DNA of 64,000 nucleotides from Methylobacillus flagellatus KT (GTDB lineage Bacteria > Pseudomonadota > Gammaproteobacteria > Burkholderiales > Methylophilaceae): positions 2,542,001-2,606,000 of the forward strand of contig NC_007947.1 in assembly GCF_000013705.1 (NCBI RefSeq), written 5' to 3'. This document shows positions 35,539 to 43,481 of this stretch, piece by piece. Under the pieces are notes generated by a model that saw only the letters and a program-made list of their open reading frames with translations, was not told the origin of the DNA and did not search any database. Numbering within the stretch: the first letter of the stretch is position 1; every line of letters begins with the position of its first letter. The position numbers were made by a program, and so were the translations under genes.

Positions 35539-37182
35539 CTACCAGTCGTAGCCAAGACGGAAGTGCAGCAGGGAGTCTCCCTTGTCGATAAAACCATCCG
35601 TGCCTTCCTTGCCTTTCGTTTCCCTCAATGCCCACGCCAGATCCATGTTGGCGTAAATGCCATGCCACTTCTTCAATTGCATGCCGAAGCCGACGGAGGA
35701 AAGATTCAAACGCTCGCGCTCCCTCGGCCCAGGATGAAAAACCGCCGTATAGCCCGCACTGTAAAACACGGAGGCATATAGCTCACCCGTACTCATGCCC
35801 AACCAATTAGCGAGCGACGGGGTACGCAATTCCGCCACGCCAAACAAGCCTTTATCCCCGACAGAGGTCGCTTCGTAGTAACCTCGCACGGAATCCACTC
35901 CCCCGAGGAAAAACTGCTCATTCGAAATCAGCTGCCCGGTCGAAGCCTGGCCGGAAATCCGCCCCAGCAGCTGCCAGTCCCGTGGCATGCGGTAGGTATG
36001 CTTGAGATCACCGCGCAGGTGGGCAAAGCTGCTTTCAGTGAATAGCTCATTCTTTTTCTGGAAGAATGCTTCTTCATCCGACATCAAGTCGCGAATCGCA
36101 AAGGTCACTCCCAGATTGAGCTGGGTCGTGGTGACCTTGGATTGCATGGTGGCGTCATACCCCAGATAGAACGGCAGATAATGGATGGGCATGCTGTCCA
36201 CTTCAGTGCCGTTGAGGCCGATGAATTCATCAAAATTCTTGTAGTCCACCCCCAGGCTCAGGTTATGGAAATACCCGGACAACAATGGTGCCGGCAATGG
36301 CTTGATATAGCGCAACCCGGCAATTTCCCCGTTACCGACGACATTCAGACCCCCGATGCCGCTGAGCACATTCACATTGCTGCGCGAAACCACGCCATAC
36401 AACGCCCAGTAATTCCCCGTTCCGGTAGGGATCATGTAGTTGAGCGACAGTACCCGGGTTTCGTCAAACCGCTCCGGCGTGACCTGGAAACTCATGGACA
36501 GGCTGTGATCCTTCTGCCAGAGGTTGTCATAGCGCACCGATCCAGCGAGACGGGTATGCGTGGTATTCGCCATATAGCGGTTGTTCAGCTCGAGGTTGGC
36601 ATGAAAGGGCAGCTTGTCCTGCACCTTGAGATCCACCTCCACCTTTCCAGGCGTCTTCCCCGGACGCATGATCGGCGCCACCTGCCTGTCGGGCTGCATG
36701 TTCAAGCCCGCCAACTGGCGTTGCACATTGGGAAAATGCGGCACCTTGCCCTCTGCCAGCTCAGGCACCCTGGACTTGATCGCGCCCAGGGAGTAATAGC
36801 GCGAGCCGACCACGCGCAATTTCTCCACCTTGCCTTCCAGCACCTCCAGCCTGACGACCTTGTCATTCACCTCCTGCTCAGGCGTGTTGACAAATACCGT
36901 CAGATAGCCTGCATCATGAAATGCCTTTTCCAACGCGGCCCGCGCGCGCTCAACATCATCAATCGTCTTGCCTTCACCCAGGAAGGGATACACCGCCTGC
37001 TCAATCTTGCCTGCAGGCAATACCGTGTTCCCGCTAACGCTGAACTCCATGATGTCGAACTGGGGCTGCTCCTCCACAGACTCTGCAGGCGCATCCTCGC
37101 CCGGGACTTCATCATCAGCCGCGAACCCTGGCACGGGCAAGAAATACAGCAACCCGGCGATACACAACAAAAATAAACGCAC
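35539..37182 (-). CDS. TpsB outer-membrane transporter (ShlB/FhaC/HecB family)
   Basis: 547 residues, GTG start with AGGAAAG upstream. Signal peptide ending VPGFAADD, a POTRA_2-type domain (about residues 45-120; MEFSVSGNTVLPAGKIEQAVYPFLGEGKTIDD) and a second POTRA/ShlB region (NTPEQEVNDKVVRLEVLEGKVEKLRVVGSRYYS), then a 16-strand beta-barrel with the family's conserved strands (ANLELNNRYMANTTHTRLAGSVRYDNLW; GGVDSVRGYYEATSVGDKG; GFGMQLKKWHGIYANMDLAWAL). It exports TpsA across the outer membrane and stands immediately upstream of it (22 bases). Confidence 0.93.
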   Translation of the reverse strand: MRLFLLCIAGLLYFLPVPGFAADDEVPGEDAPAESVEEQPQFDIMEFSVSGNTVLPAGKIEQAVYPFLGEGKTIDDVERARAALEKAFHDAGYLTVFVNTPEQEVNDKVVRLEVLEGKVEKLRVVGSRYYSLGAIKSRVPELAEGKVPHFPNVQRQLAGLNMQPDRQVAPIMRPGKTPGKVEVDLKVQDKLPFHANLELNNRYMANTTHTRLAGSVRYDNLWQKDHSLSMSFQVTPERFDETRVLSLNYMIPTGTGNYWALYGVVSRSNVNVLSGIGGLNVVGNGEIAGLRYIKPLPAPLLSGYFHNLSLGVDYKNFDEFIGLNGTEVDSMPIHYLPFYLGYDATMQSKVTTTQLNLGVTFAIRDLMSDEEAFFQKKNELFTESSFAHLRGDLKHTYRMPRDWQLLGRISGQASTGQLISNEQFFLGGVDSVRGYYEATSVGDKGLFGVAELRTPSLANWLGMSTGELYASVFYSAGYTAVFHPGPRERERLNLSSVGFGMQLKKWHGIYANMDLAWALRETKGKEGTDGFIDKGDSLLHFRLGYDW

Positions 37183-37218
37183 GCTTGATACTTTCCTGGA
37201 ATGTCACAAATGGAAAAT

Positions 37219-37265
37219 GGCTAATAAAACAAGCAACCACCAGCAGACCCCATGTTTTATTAGCC
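37219..37265. promoter_or_regulatory. 13-base inverted repeat in the tpsB leader
   Basis: Arms GGCTAATAAAACA (37219-37231) and TGTTTTATTAGCC (37253-37265) match perfectly, around a 21-base loop. It ends 36 bases before the tpsB GTG. On the tpsB strand it is followed by ATTTTCC, so it could act as an RNA hairpin or attenuator, or as an operator. Confidence 0.5.
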
Positions 37266-37359
37266 GCTCTCGGCTTGCATGTCCTGCATCCGCATACACC
37301 GAGCGCGCCTATCATATGAAGCTGATATGACACACCCATGACGAAATACAGAGTAAAAA

Positions 37360-37387
37360 GCACTTTCCTGTTTTCACAGGAAAGTGC
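37360..37387 (-). terminator. Terminator of the secreted-protein gene at 37431
   Basis: Stem GCACTTTCCTG / CAGGAAAGTGC with loop TTTTCA, followed on the minus strand by TTTTTACTC; about 45 bases after the stop codon. Confidence 0.85.
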
Positions 37388-37430
37388 CTAGGTATTACAA
37401 CGGGTTCACACCCTTGTTATTGCCAGCTTT

Positions 37431-38831
37431 TTAGAAGAACAATTGCTGTGCTGCGCAGTTGTTGCCGAAGCGGGTACCCTTGGCAGTCACTTGCAGTTCG
37501 CCCTCAACTTGAGCGCTGCCGCAGGCAGAACCACCCAGCGGATTCAGGGTCAGGCCGCGTGGCACGTCAGCACAATTGGCTGGGCTACCCAATGCAGCAG
37601 TGATTTCAGGAATCAGCTGAGCACCAAACGCATCCGCCGTATTGGCAACGAAGGAACGCAGTTCGATATGGAATGGGTAATCACCGTTGATAGCAGTTTC
37701 ACGAGCGAACTCAACACCATCAGCAATACCGTTGCCATTGCCGTCGAAAGTACCGCCTTCAGGATGTACGCCGTCCAGCTTCACATAGCGATAACCCTGG
37801 TTGGAAGCACTGTCAGTACGCCAGTTGTTTTCCATGGACAACACACCGATAGCGAACTCACCACGGCTACCACGACTCGTCAAGGTGGACTTGACATTGC
37901 CAGAGCCACTGTGCTCAGTCACCACAAAAGTACCTGTAGAATCTTCAGCACCAGCTGGCTCCAAGCTTGCCAAGGCACCTGCGGAGCAAGGATTCTTCAG
38001 GAAATGTGCATTGGAACTAGCTTGCGTACCGGAAGTCGAGACGCGGCGCTCCAAATAGACTGTCTGACCTGCACCTGCATCACCCAGAATTGGGGACCAA
38101 TCAGCTTGATATCCAGCGTTACGAGCAATAATGGAAGCATATTGCGCAGAAGAGATATTTGGCGCATCAGCTGGATCATCGCTACCTACGTTCAAGCCTT
38201 GTGCTTGTTGCAAGGCACGATACAGCGGCAGACTTACAGCCACACCAAAAGTCTGACCAACGTAGGCTTCAGCTTCAGTGCCTGCAGCAGAAACATCAAA
38301 ACCGAACAAAGAAGCTTCAACATCAGAGAAACCACCAGCAGGCTTGGCCACTGCACCATCAGCATTAACAGCAGGATTCACCAACGCGCAGCTCTTGTAG
38401 TTGACATGGCCAGGGAAAGCGCCAGTAGCAACTTGGCAATTGGCTTGGTCAAGACGGCGCAGACGTTGCAACTGGGTGCCATCGATATGAGGTGCGTAAG
38501 CATTCCAGGAACCATCGGCAACAGAGTGGTATACCACAGAAACCACACCGCCACGTGTACAGGCATAGGCTGCGTAGTTGCCCAAGGAGCCTGGACGCAC
38601 ATTGGTGTCGGAGCTGGAGCTGGAGAACAGGGAAACAGAATCAGCATCGCAACCCGAGGCAAAGCCGGTGTAGATGTTGAAGGTAGGTGCGGAAGCGCCG
38701 GAAATCCAGGTTTCCTGCAATGTGCCGGCAGCGCGGGCAGCGCCAATATCAGCAGGTGTAACAGGGGCAGCCAGCACGGAACCAGCAGCCAGGGTGGCCG
38801 CAACAGCCAGGATTAATTGTTTGACTTGCAT
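37431..38831 (-). CDS. Secreted protein of unknown function, possibly PstS-like
   Basis: 466 residues from ATG 38831 (GGGAG upstream; the longer frame has no ribosome site). Signal peptide MQVKQLILAVAATLAAGSVLA, then about 440 residues with strikingly few lysines and seven or eight cysteines in the mature part, spaced in pairs (GCDADSV, YACTRGG, NCQV, SCALV, NPCSAG, NCADV, GSACGS, NCAAQ), which suggests disulphides in an extracytoplasmic protein. The start of the mature region (ISGASAPTFNIYTGF) and the strand pattern recall phosphate-binding-protein-like folds, but I cannot confirm this. There is no PEP-CTERM tail. It follows the PEP-CTERM gene at 38913 by 81 bases on the same strand and may be co-transcribed with it. 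Confidence 0.8.
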   Translation of the reverse strand: MQVKQLILAVAATLAAGSVLAAPVTPADIGAARAAGTLQETWISGASAPTFNIYTGFASGCDADSVSLFSSSSSDTNVRPGSLGNYAAYACTRGGVVSVVYHSVADGSWNAYAPHIDGTQLQRLRRLDQANCQVATGAFPGHVNYKSCALVNPAVNADGAVAKPAGGFSDVEASLFGFDVSAAGTEAEAYVGQTFGVAVSLPLYRALQQAQGLNVGSDDPADAPNISSAQYASIIARNAGYQADWSPILGDAGAGQTVYLERRVSTSGTQASSNAHFLKNPCSAGALASLEPAGAEDSTGTFVVTEHSGSGNVKSTLTSRGSRGEFAIGVLSMENNWRTDSASNQGYRYVKLDGVHPEGGTFDGNGNGIADGVEFARETAINGDYPFHIELRSFVANTADAFGAQLIPEITAALGSPANCADVPRGLTLNPLGGSACGSAQVEGELQVTAKGTRFGNNCAAQQLFF

Positions 38832-38912
38832 TTGAATCTCCCAATATTGATATCTATTGAATAACACTAGAGAAGACAGCCCCGCCCTTGTGAGACGGAG
38901 CCAATACTGCAA

Positions 38913-39671
38913 TTAAGCAGATTTGCGGCGACGGGCAGCAACCCCTACCAGACCCAGGCCAGCCAACAACAAGGCATAAGTTTCTGGTTCAGGAACAGCA
39001 GCCAAAATCAAAGCGCCATTTGCATCTAAGCGGATAGAAACAACTTCATCATAGGGAACTACACTTCCGCGACCAATCACACCAGCCCCACTCAGGTATT
39101 GCACAAGACTTTGCTCAGCGCCAAATTCAGCCAAGCTTTGAGGACCACGACCCCACAAACTGCCATGCTCACCGCTATAAACATAGCCAGCATATCCTTG
39201 ACCACTTGTTGAAACATTGCCATTACGCTCATTAGCAACGAGATAATTATTCATTGGCCCAGTAACTTGTGTAATGACATTAGTAACCATAGGGTCTGGA
39301 AGCGCAGCTCCATCCCTCACAGTAGTAATGAAACCAAACTCGCCAGCCACCCGGTTGTTACCAAGATTGTCAAATGCAGCAACAGCCCACTTGGTGCTAG
39401 AAGCATCAGCTGTTGCAAAGAACGTATTCCATGTATCAGCATATTCACCAGCACTCAAATCCCAGCTAAAACCACCTGAAGTATTAATAACATCTGGCGT
39501 AAACGTGTGGTAGTTAAGCCCAAGGTCAAAAACCGCAGAAATATTGTTTGTACGGTCAAGCAGAGTCAAAAATACGCTGCTATCACCACCCCTATCAAAC
39601 GCATTTGCCGCGCCAGAAATGCTCATTGTTGCAACAGCGGCAACAACCAAAGCCTTCATCTTGATATTCAT
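38913..39671 (-). CDS. PEP-CTERM sorting-domain protein
   Basis: A 252-residue secreted protein: signal peptide ending SISGAANA, a beta-rich middle of unknown fold (FDLGLNYHTFTPDVINTSGGFSWDLSAG; WAVAAFDNLGNNRVAGEF), and the sorting signal VPEPETYALLLAGLGLVGVAARRRKSA. GGGAGT lies upstream of the ATG. The 160-base leader region ends at a TAGTTC-TTTA-GGACTA dyad, so this is a candidate member of the regulon. The DNA is AT-richer than the neighbouring genes. Its own terminator is not visible, so the unknown secreted-protein gene downstream may share its transcript. Confidence 0.9.
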   Translation of the reverse strand: MNIKMKALVVAAVATMSISGAANAFDRGGDSSVFLTLLDRTNNISAVFDLGLNYHTFTPDVINTSGGFSWDLSAGEYADTWNTFFATADASSTKWAVAAFDNLGNNRVAGEFGFITTVRDGAALPDPMVTNVITQVTGPMNNYLVANERNGNVSTSGQGYAGYVYSGEHGSLWGRGPQSLAEFGAEQSLVQYLSGAGVIGRGSVVPYDEVVSIRLDANGALILAAVPEPETYALLLAGLGLVGVAARRRKSA

Positions 39672-40224
39672 GTCATTACTCCCGAAAATTGTCTTAAAAA
39701 ACTAAACGAAACATCTTTGAGTCGCTGCATTCGTCACGCTGCAAACTACCTAACGTACCCAACTGCGCCTTCTCAAAATTCGCGACTGAGTGCATCTTAG
39801 AAATGGAATGTGAAGTAGGTGTGGAACCGATATAGTTCTTTAGGACTAGATCGGCAGGCGATGAAAGTGGGCAGATGGCCTGACTTGGCGCCCAGCCTCA
39901 AACCGAGATCAAGCTTGATGACATACGCCATGCCAGAGCTAATCGGTCACATAGCAATCATTCTGTAGATTTTCAAGATGACGGGGTTGTATCTGACATC
40001 AAGAATCGCGAGATACCCCGTCATTCACAACGCCCGCCAACAGGAACTCAGGTAAGCAACATTTCATGATCATCACGGGAATGTACTGGCACGACGCTGA
40101 TACTTATATATATGTATATTCAGGGCACCGAATAGCACTTTCTCGCCTTCGTTGGCTTGCCGCGGTTATGGACAAGGCAAGTTCTGCGACAGAGCGAGCC
40201 TGCCTGGATAGAGACGGTACAATC
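39672..40224. other. 553-base region upstream of a PEP-CTERM gene and downstream of EpsA
   Basis: No gene is supported here; the plus-strand frame that begins at 40066 mostly overlaps the EpsA gene in antisense. The stretch holds a TAGTCC-N4-GGACTA-type dyad (39833-39848), a 12-base palindrome ATCAAGCTTGAT (39908-39919), and a 10-base-arm inverted repeat ATGACGGGGT (39978-39987) / ACCCCGTCAT (40015-40024) that may be the end of the EpsA transcript. A stretch of alternating TA (about 40102-40120) follows. Confidence 0.7.
39833..39848. promoter_or_regulatory. TAGTCC-N4-GGACTA dyad, copy 3 (TAGTTC-TTTA-GGACTA)
   Basis: Eleven of twelve arm bases fit. It is identical in fifteen of sixteen positions to the reverse complement of copy 4 at 41227-41242, including the spacer. 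It lies 162 bases upstream of the PEP-CTERM ATG; a TAAGAT -10-like element would put its centre near -53. Confidence 0.55.
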
Positions 40225-41043
40225 TCAGTGGCGGATCAAGCCCAGGCGATAGGCTTTGGCGGCCGCATGGCTGCGGTTTTGCACATCGAGTTTGCGCAGG
40301 ATGTTCTGCATGTGATTCTTGACGGTCAAGGGGCTGATCTCAAGAATGGTGGCGATTTCCCAGTTACTCTTGCCGGTATGCACCCATTGCAGGATTTCTT
40401 TTTCCCTGGGGGTGATGATGCCTGCATTGACACCTTCTCCCATTGCGTCACCAAAGTTGAACACGCCATCGCTCACACGCATGAGCACGGAATGCAGGTA
40501 AGGCACCAGCAGTTCCAGCATATAGGCATGACTGGCATTCAGCTCGCCGGAAATGCGCGAAAAGGAGAAGAAAGAAGAAATGCTGCCATCGGCGGAGGAT
40601 AATCCATAAGCCGCGATATTGCGCAGCTCGCTTTCCTGCAGGTTGACCTGATCGATCTTGGGAACGGTGAACCTGCCGAAGTTGCCATCCTTGAGGTAAG
40701 GGTCAATCAGCACCGGTTGGGAAGTCTGCCGCCAAGCCTGGATGGCCTTCATTACGACACCCGTTCTTTCATGCATGGCGATTGCGACCTGCGCATCGGT
40801 CACATAGCGCGTGCTGCTGAATGTCTCAAGAGAGAAATTTCTCCCCACCCCAACAGCAAAGCCGCAGAGCAAGACTTCGTGCGGTAACAGAAATTGAAAA
40901 TGGCCCTGCAGCCATGAAAAAAGTTGCGCCTTTTTCTTGATCCGCAAGGACGCATCGACCACTTCCAGAAAGGCACTCGCCTGATCCGGCGTGAGATCCT
41001 TGTTATAGTTGTCCATAACCCCGATTGATTCTAATTGCAGCAC
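40225..41043 (-). CDS. epsA: LuxR-family regulator EpsA (XrtB/PEP-CTERM associated)
   Basis: 272 residues. The C-terminal 65 residues form a GerE/LuxR-type helix-turn-helix (ITPREKEILQWVHTGKSNWEIATILEISPLTVKNHMQNILRKLDVQNRSHAAAKAYRLGLI). The N-terminal ~190 residues form the regulatory domain of the EpsA family and lack a receiver aspartate. EpsA regulators accompany exosortase-B and exopolysaccharide loci; here it lies beside PEP-CTERM genes and is the natural candidate to control them. The GTG at 41043 is favoured because GGGAGGAAGG precedes it by about 8 bases; an ATG at 41016 has no good site. A dyad that matches those at the target genes lies between it and the transglycosylase, as expected if it regulates itself. 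Confidence 0.88.
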   Translation of the reverse strand: MLQLESIGVMDNYNKDLTPDQASAFLEVVDASLRIKKKAQLFSWLQGHFQFLLPHEVLLCGFAVGVGRNFSLETFSSTRYVTDAQVAIAMHERTGVVMKAIQAWRQTSQPVLIDPYLKDGNFGRFTVPKIDQVNLQESELRNIAAYGLSSADGSISSFFSFSRISGELNASHAYMLELLVPYLHSVLMRVSDGVFNFGDAMGEGVNAGIITPREKEILQWVHTGKSNWEIATILEISPLTVKNHMQNILRKLDVQNRSHAAAKAYRLGLIRH

Positions 41044-41226
41044 AATGCCTTCCTCCCAATGTGCATTCTCGGGGATTCAGGTTTCAATCCCGTGAAGGCA
41101 GAGTGGCATTCTTGTTTCAATATCAACAGGCATGTTGCTTCCAGCCTGACGGCTGGCATGATCCTTAACGCCTGTTCACGAGCTGAAGGTTATAGCAACA
41201 CCACATGACAATATATCGGCCAGTCA

Positions 41227-41242
41227 TAGTCCCAAAGAACTA
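41227..41242. promoter_or_regulatory. TAGTCC-N4-GGACTA dyad, copy 4 (TAGTCC-CAAA-GAACTA), between epsA and a transglycosylase
   Basis: Eleven of twelve arm bases fit. A minus-strand TATAAC (41189-41194) would place its centre near -52 from an epsA start, one helical turn beyond the position at copy 2. It could equally serve the divergent transglycosylase gene. Confidence 0.55.
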
Positions 41243-41298
41243 GTCCTGTTTTTGCAATTTTCATGGTTGTGTCATCTCGATTCGGCAGGCTAGCTGGC

Positions 41299-41889
41299 AT
41301 GAGCAAACTTGGTTTGATATTTGTCCTGGCCTTCTGGACTTGGCTGTCGCTGATCCCTGAATCGCGCGCGGATATCTGCCTGCAAGGCGACAGCGATGAT
41401 GTCATGCGCATTTCCAACACGGGGAACACCCAGGATTGCACATGGCGCATCAGCGAAGCTATTCCACTACAACGCGCCACTACCTCCGCCACCATGCCGT
41501 TCCATGACGCGGTGACGGCAGCCGCGCATGCTACCCAGCTTGACCCCGCCCTGCTGCATGCAGTCATCAAGACGGAATCAGGCTACCAGGCTTCGGCAGT
41601 CTCCCCGCGCGGGGCAACAGGACTCATGCAATTGATGCCAGCCACGGCACGCCAGTTGGGAGTAAGCAACGCCCTTGATCCGGGGCAGAACATCATGGCG
41701 GGCGCACGCTACCTCAGCCAGCTGCAGCACGAGTTCAACGGTGACATCAGCCTGGCGCTCGCCGCCTACAATGCCGGTCCGGCCACGGTAAAACGGTATG
41801 GCAATGTGATCCCGCCCTATGCGGAAACCCGCGCCTATGTGCCCAAGGTATTGCAGGCATATCGGCTTATCAGCGGCAAGACCGATTAA
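41299..41889 (+). CDS. Lytic transglycosylase (SLT domain), exported
   Basis: 196 residues from ATG 41299, which gives a normal signal peptide (MSKLGLIFVLAFWTWLSLIPESRA); an ATG at 41263 would add 12 residues but leaves no room for a promoter after the dyad at 41227. A short N-terminal segment with two cysteines precedes the catalytic domain (about residues 75-190): the catalytic glutamate is in HAVIKTESGYQASAVSPRGATGLMQLMPATA, followed by NIMAGARYL and the ALAAYNAGP motif. It cleaves peptidoglycan glycan strands, which may open the wall for the large surface machines encoded nearby. It is divergent from epsA. Confidence 0.92.
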   Translation: MSKLGLIFVLAFWTWLSLIPESRADICLQGDSDDVMRISNTGNTQDCTWRISEAIPLQRATTSATMPFHDAVTAAAHATQLDPALLHAVIKTESGYQASAVSPRGATGLMQLMPATARQLGVSNALDPGQNIMAGARYLSQLQHEFNGDISLALAAYNAGPATVKRYGNVIPPYAETRAYVPKVLQAYRLISGKTD

Positions 41890-42043
41890 ATTCCATCTCT
41901 AAAAACCAAGAGGGTAAGTGCCGACGTTGGGCTTGAATTCCACGGCTGGCTGCGCCCGGGCAGCGCAAATCCATCGACAAAAGCGCTTGCGCCTGTCTGC
42001 GTGTTAGCGAGTGCACTACAGCGGCGATGACGGATGCCGCTCC

Positions 42044-42649
42044 TCAATTGGCCTTTTTCGCGATGCCTCCAGCACCTGCTGCAGGTAGGTTGGCCGCCGC
42101 CGGGGCCGATGGGGAAGCTGAAGGCATGCCGGGATTGGCCGGGCTGCGGGCGTTGGCATTGATGCCGCCCTGCTCCGCGCCTTGCTTGGCGGAAAACTCC
42201 CAACGCTGGTAGCTATCCGCCCCGGTGAATGCCCGATGTGCTTCGTCGAAACCATCCTGCTTGAACGGGCGGGCCTTGGAGCGGCTGTACACACCCACGA
42301 TGCGCTCCTGGTCCTTGATCAGCCCCCAGTCCTTGCTTGCCGTCATCGGGTCAATATAAACCCGGCGCAAGTGATGCTGCGGCGTGGGTCCGCGCTTGTC
42401 CAGCAGCAAGTCATCGAGCCTAGCGGGATATTGCTTGATCGGGCTGGGCGTCTGTTGGTAGTAGCGCAGGATCGCAGCCTGTATCTGGTCGCCGGCGAAC
42501 AGCAGCTCTTTTTCCTTCTCGCGCTGGGAGGCGGTATGCCAGGCTTCGCCGAGGGCGGCAAGGCCGATGCCGCTCACTGCGATCATCATGAGCAGGCCGA
42601 TATAGGTAAAGCCGCGCTGCATGCTACCACTCGGCGTAGAGAGAGCCAT
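42044..42649 (-). CDS. Type II secretion minor pseudopilin lacking Glu5
   Basis: 201 residues. The ATG at 42649 is preceded by GGAGGGGCAGG; an ATG at 42622 would give a very short leader. The prepilin signal is ...MQRG-FTYIGLLMMIAVSG: it has the cleavage glycine and Phe1, but position 5 of the mature protein is Gly instead of the usual Glu. This pattern occurs in some minor pseudopilins and would weaken its packing in the pilus. The rest is soluble, with an R-Y-Y-Q-Q-T-P-S-P helix and an A/P/G-rich tail of about 40 residues. It is the last gene of the type II secretion operon and overlaps the preceding pseudopilin gene by 26 bases. Confidence 0.82.
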   Translation of the reverse strand: MALSTPSGSMQRGFTYIGLLMMIAVSGIGLAALGEAWHTASQREKEKELLFAGDQIQAAILRYYQQTPSPIKQYPARLDDLLLDKRGPTPQHHLRRVYIDPMTASKDWGLIKDQERIVGVYSRSKARPFKQDGFDEAHRAFTGADSYQRWEFSAKQGAEQGGINANARSPANPGMPSASPSAPAAANLPAAGAGGIAKKAN

Positions 42650-43010
42650 CGGATGCCTGCCCCTCCGCGCCGCTGCGCAGATCATACAGTCCGCCCGGCA
42701 TGTCTTCTTCCGGGGCAACCAGTTCCCAGGTTTCACTACTTTCCGTGATCGGGTCAACTGGCACAGCGCGGATATATTTGCGCTCTGCAAGCTCTTCCAG
42801 TGAGTCAGGGTAGCGCGCATTGTCCGCATGGAATTTGTCGATGGCATCGCGCACCACGACAAGCGTCTGCTTCAGGGCCGCCTCCTTGGCACGCTCCACC
42901 CCGTTGAAATAGCGCGGGGCTGCAATGGTGATGAGCAACATGAGAATGGCCATGACCACCAGCAGTTCGACCAGCGTGAATCCGCGAAATAACGAGCGTT
43001 TCATCACCAT
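42624..43010 (-). CDS. Type II secretion pseudopilin, GspG-like (2)
   Basis: 128 residues with a classical prepilin signal RG-FTLVELLVVMAILMLLI (cleavage glycine, Phe1, Glu5) and a GspG-type globular head (IDKFHADNARYPDSLEELAERKYIRAVPVDPITES ... YDLRSGAEGQA). It starts inside the stop of the upstream pseudopilin gene (ATGGTGATGA overlap). One of three GspG/GspH-like subunits besides the major one at 50814. Confidence 0.88.
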   Translation of the reverse strand: MVMKRSLFRGFTLVELLVVMAILMLLITIAAPRYFNGVERAKEAALKQTLVVVRDAIDKFHADNARYPDSLEELAERKYIRAVPVDPITESSETWELVAPEEDMPGGLYDLRSGAEGQASDGSLYAEW

Positions 43011-43477
43011 TCCCGATAGGCAATGCCATTGAGGCCGGTGCCGGTGCTGAGCGAGTACACATCAAACACATCGGCGCCTGGCTGCGGCGCATCCGGCGGA
43101 CTGGCATAGCTGCGCTTGCCCCAAGTATCCTGCGCAGGCACATCTTTGTCCGGGAACATCGGGTCGCGCGGCAGGCGGCGCAGGAAACGGATGAGGCGCT
43201 TCTTTTCGCTGCTGGCATCCGGCACGCCGTTGGCCAGCACTTCGAGGTTGGGCGGATAACCGGATGCATCCGCATTGACGATGATCTTGCCCTCCTCCAC
43301 CGCTTTTTTATAGGCGTCGATCGCGCTGCGGATGTCACGCAATGCCTGGCGCAATTCGGCTTCCTGCTGGCGCTTCACGCTCCATTGACCAAGCGGGATC
43401 AAGGCACTGGCGAGGATGCTGACGATGGTCAGCGTCACTACCAACTCAATCAAGGTAAATCCGGCCTGGCGTAGCAT
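43004..43477 (-). CDS. Type II secretion pseudopilin, GspG-like (1)
   Basis: 157 residues, prepilin signal QAG-FTLIELVVTLTIVSILAS with Glu5, then a soluble head (LRDIRSAIDAYKKAVEEGKII ... PPNLEVLANGVPD ... RRLPRDPMFPDKDVPAQDTWGKRSY ... GADVFDVYSL). This is longer than the usual major pseudopilin and resembles GspG relatives that form the tip or a minor subunit. It begins four bases after the secretin gene stop. Confidence 0.88.
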   Translation of the reverse strand: MLRQAGFTLIELVVTLTIVSILASALIPLGQWSVKRQQEAELRQALRDIRSAIDAYKKAVEEGKIIVNADASGYPPNLEVLANGVPDASSEKKRLIRFLRRLPRDPMFPDKDVPAQDTWGKRSYASPPDAPQPGADVFDVYSLSTGTGLNGIAYREW

Positions 43478-43481
43478 GATG

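Noticed and set aside
36142..37176. 344-residue open frame on the plus strand opposite tpsB
   Set aside because: The tpsB gene on the other strand has clear POTRA and barrel features; this frame has none.
37115..37363. 82-residue frame on the minus strand before tpsB
   Set aside because: Overlaps the tpsB start and the leader hairpin; composition not protein-like.
40081..40130. Sigma-54 (-24/-12) promoter near TGGCACGACGC
   Set aside because: TGGCAC is present, but no TTGC follows at the required spacing and no gene starts downstream in the right direction.
40066..40602. 178-residue frame on the plus strand
   Set aside because: Most of it is antisense to epsA; the only free part is the AT-rich 160 bases and no ribosome site is evident.
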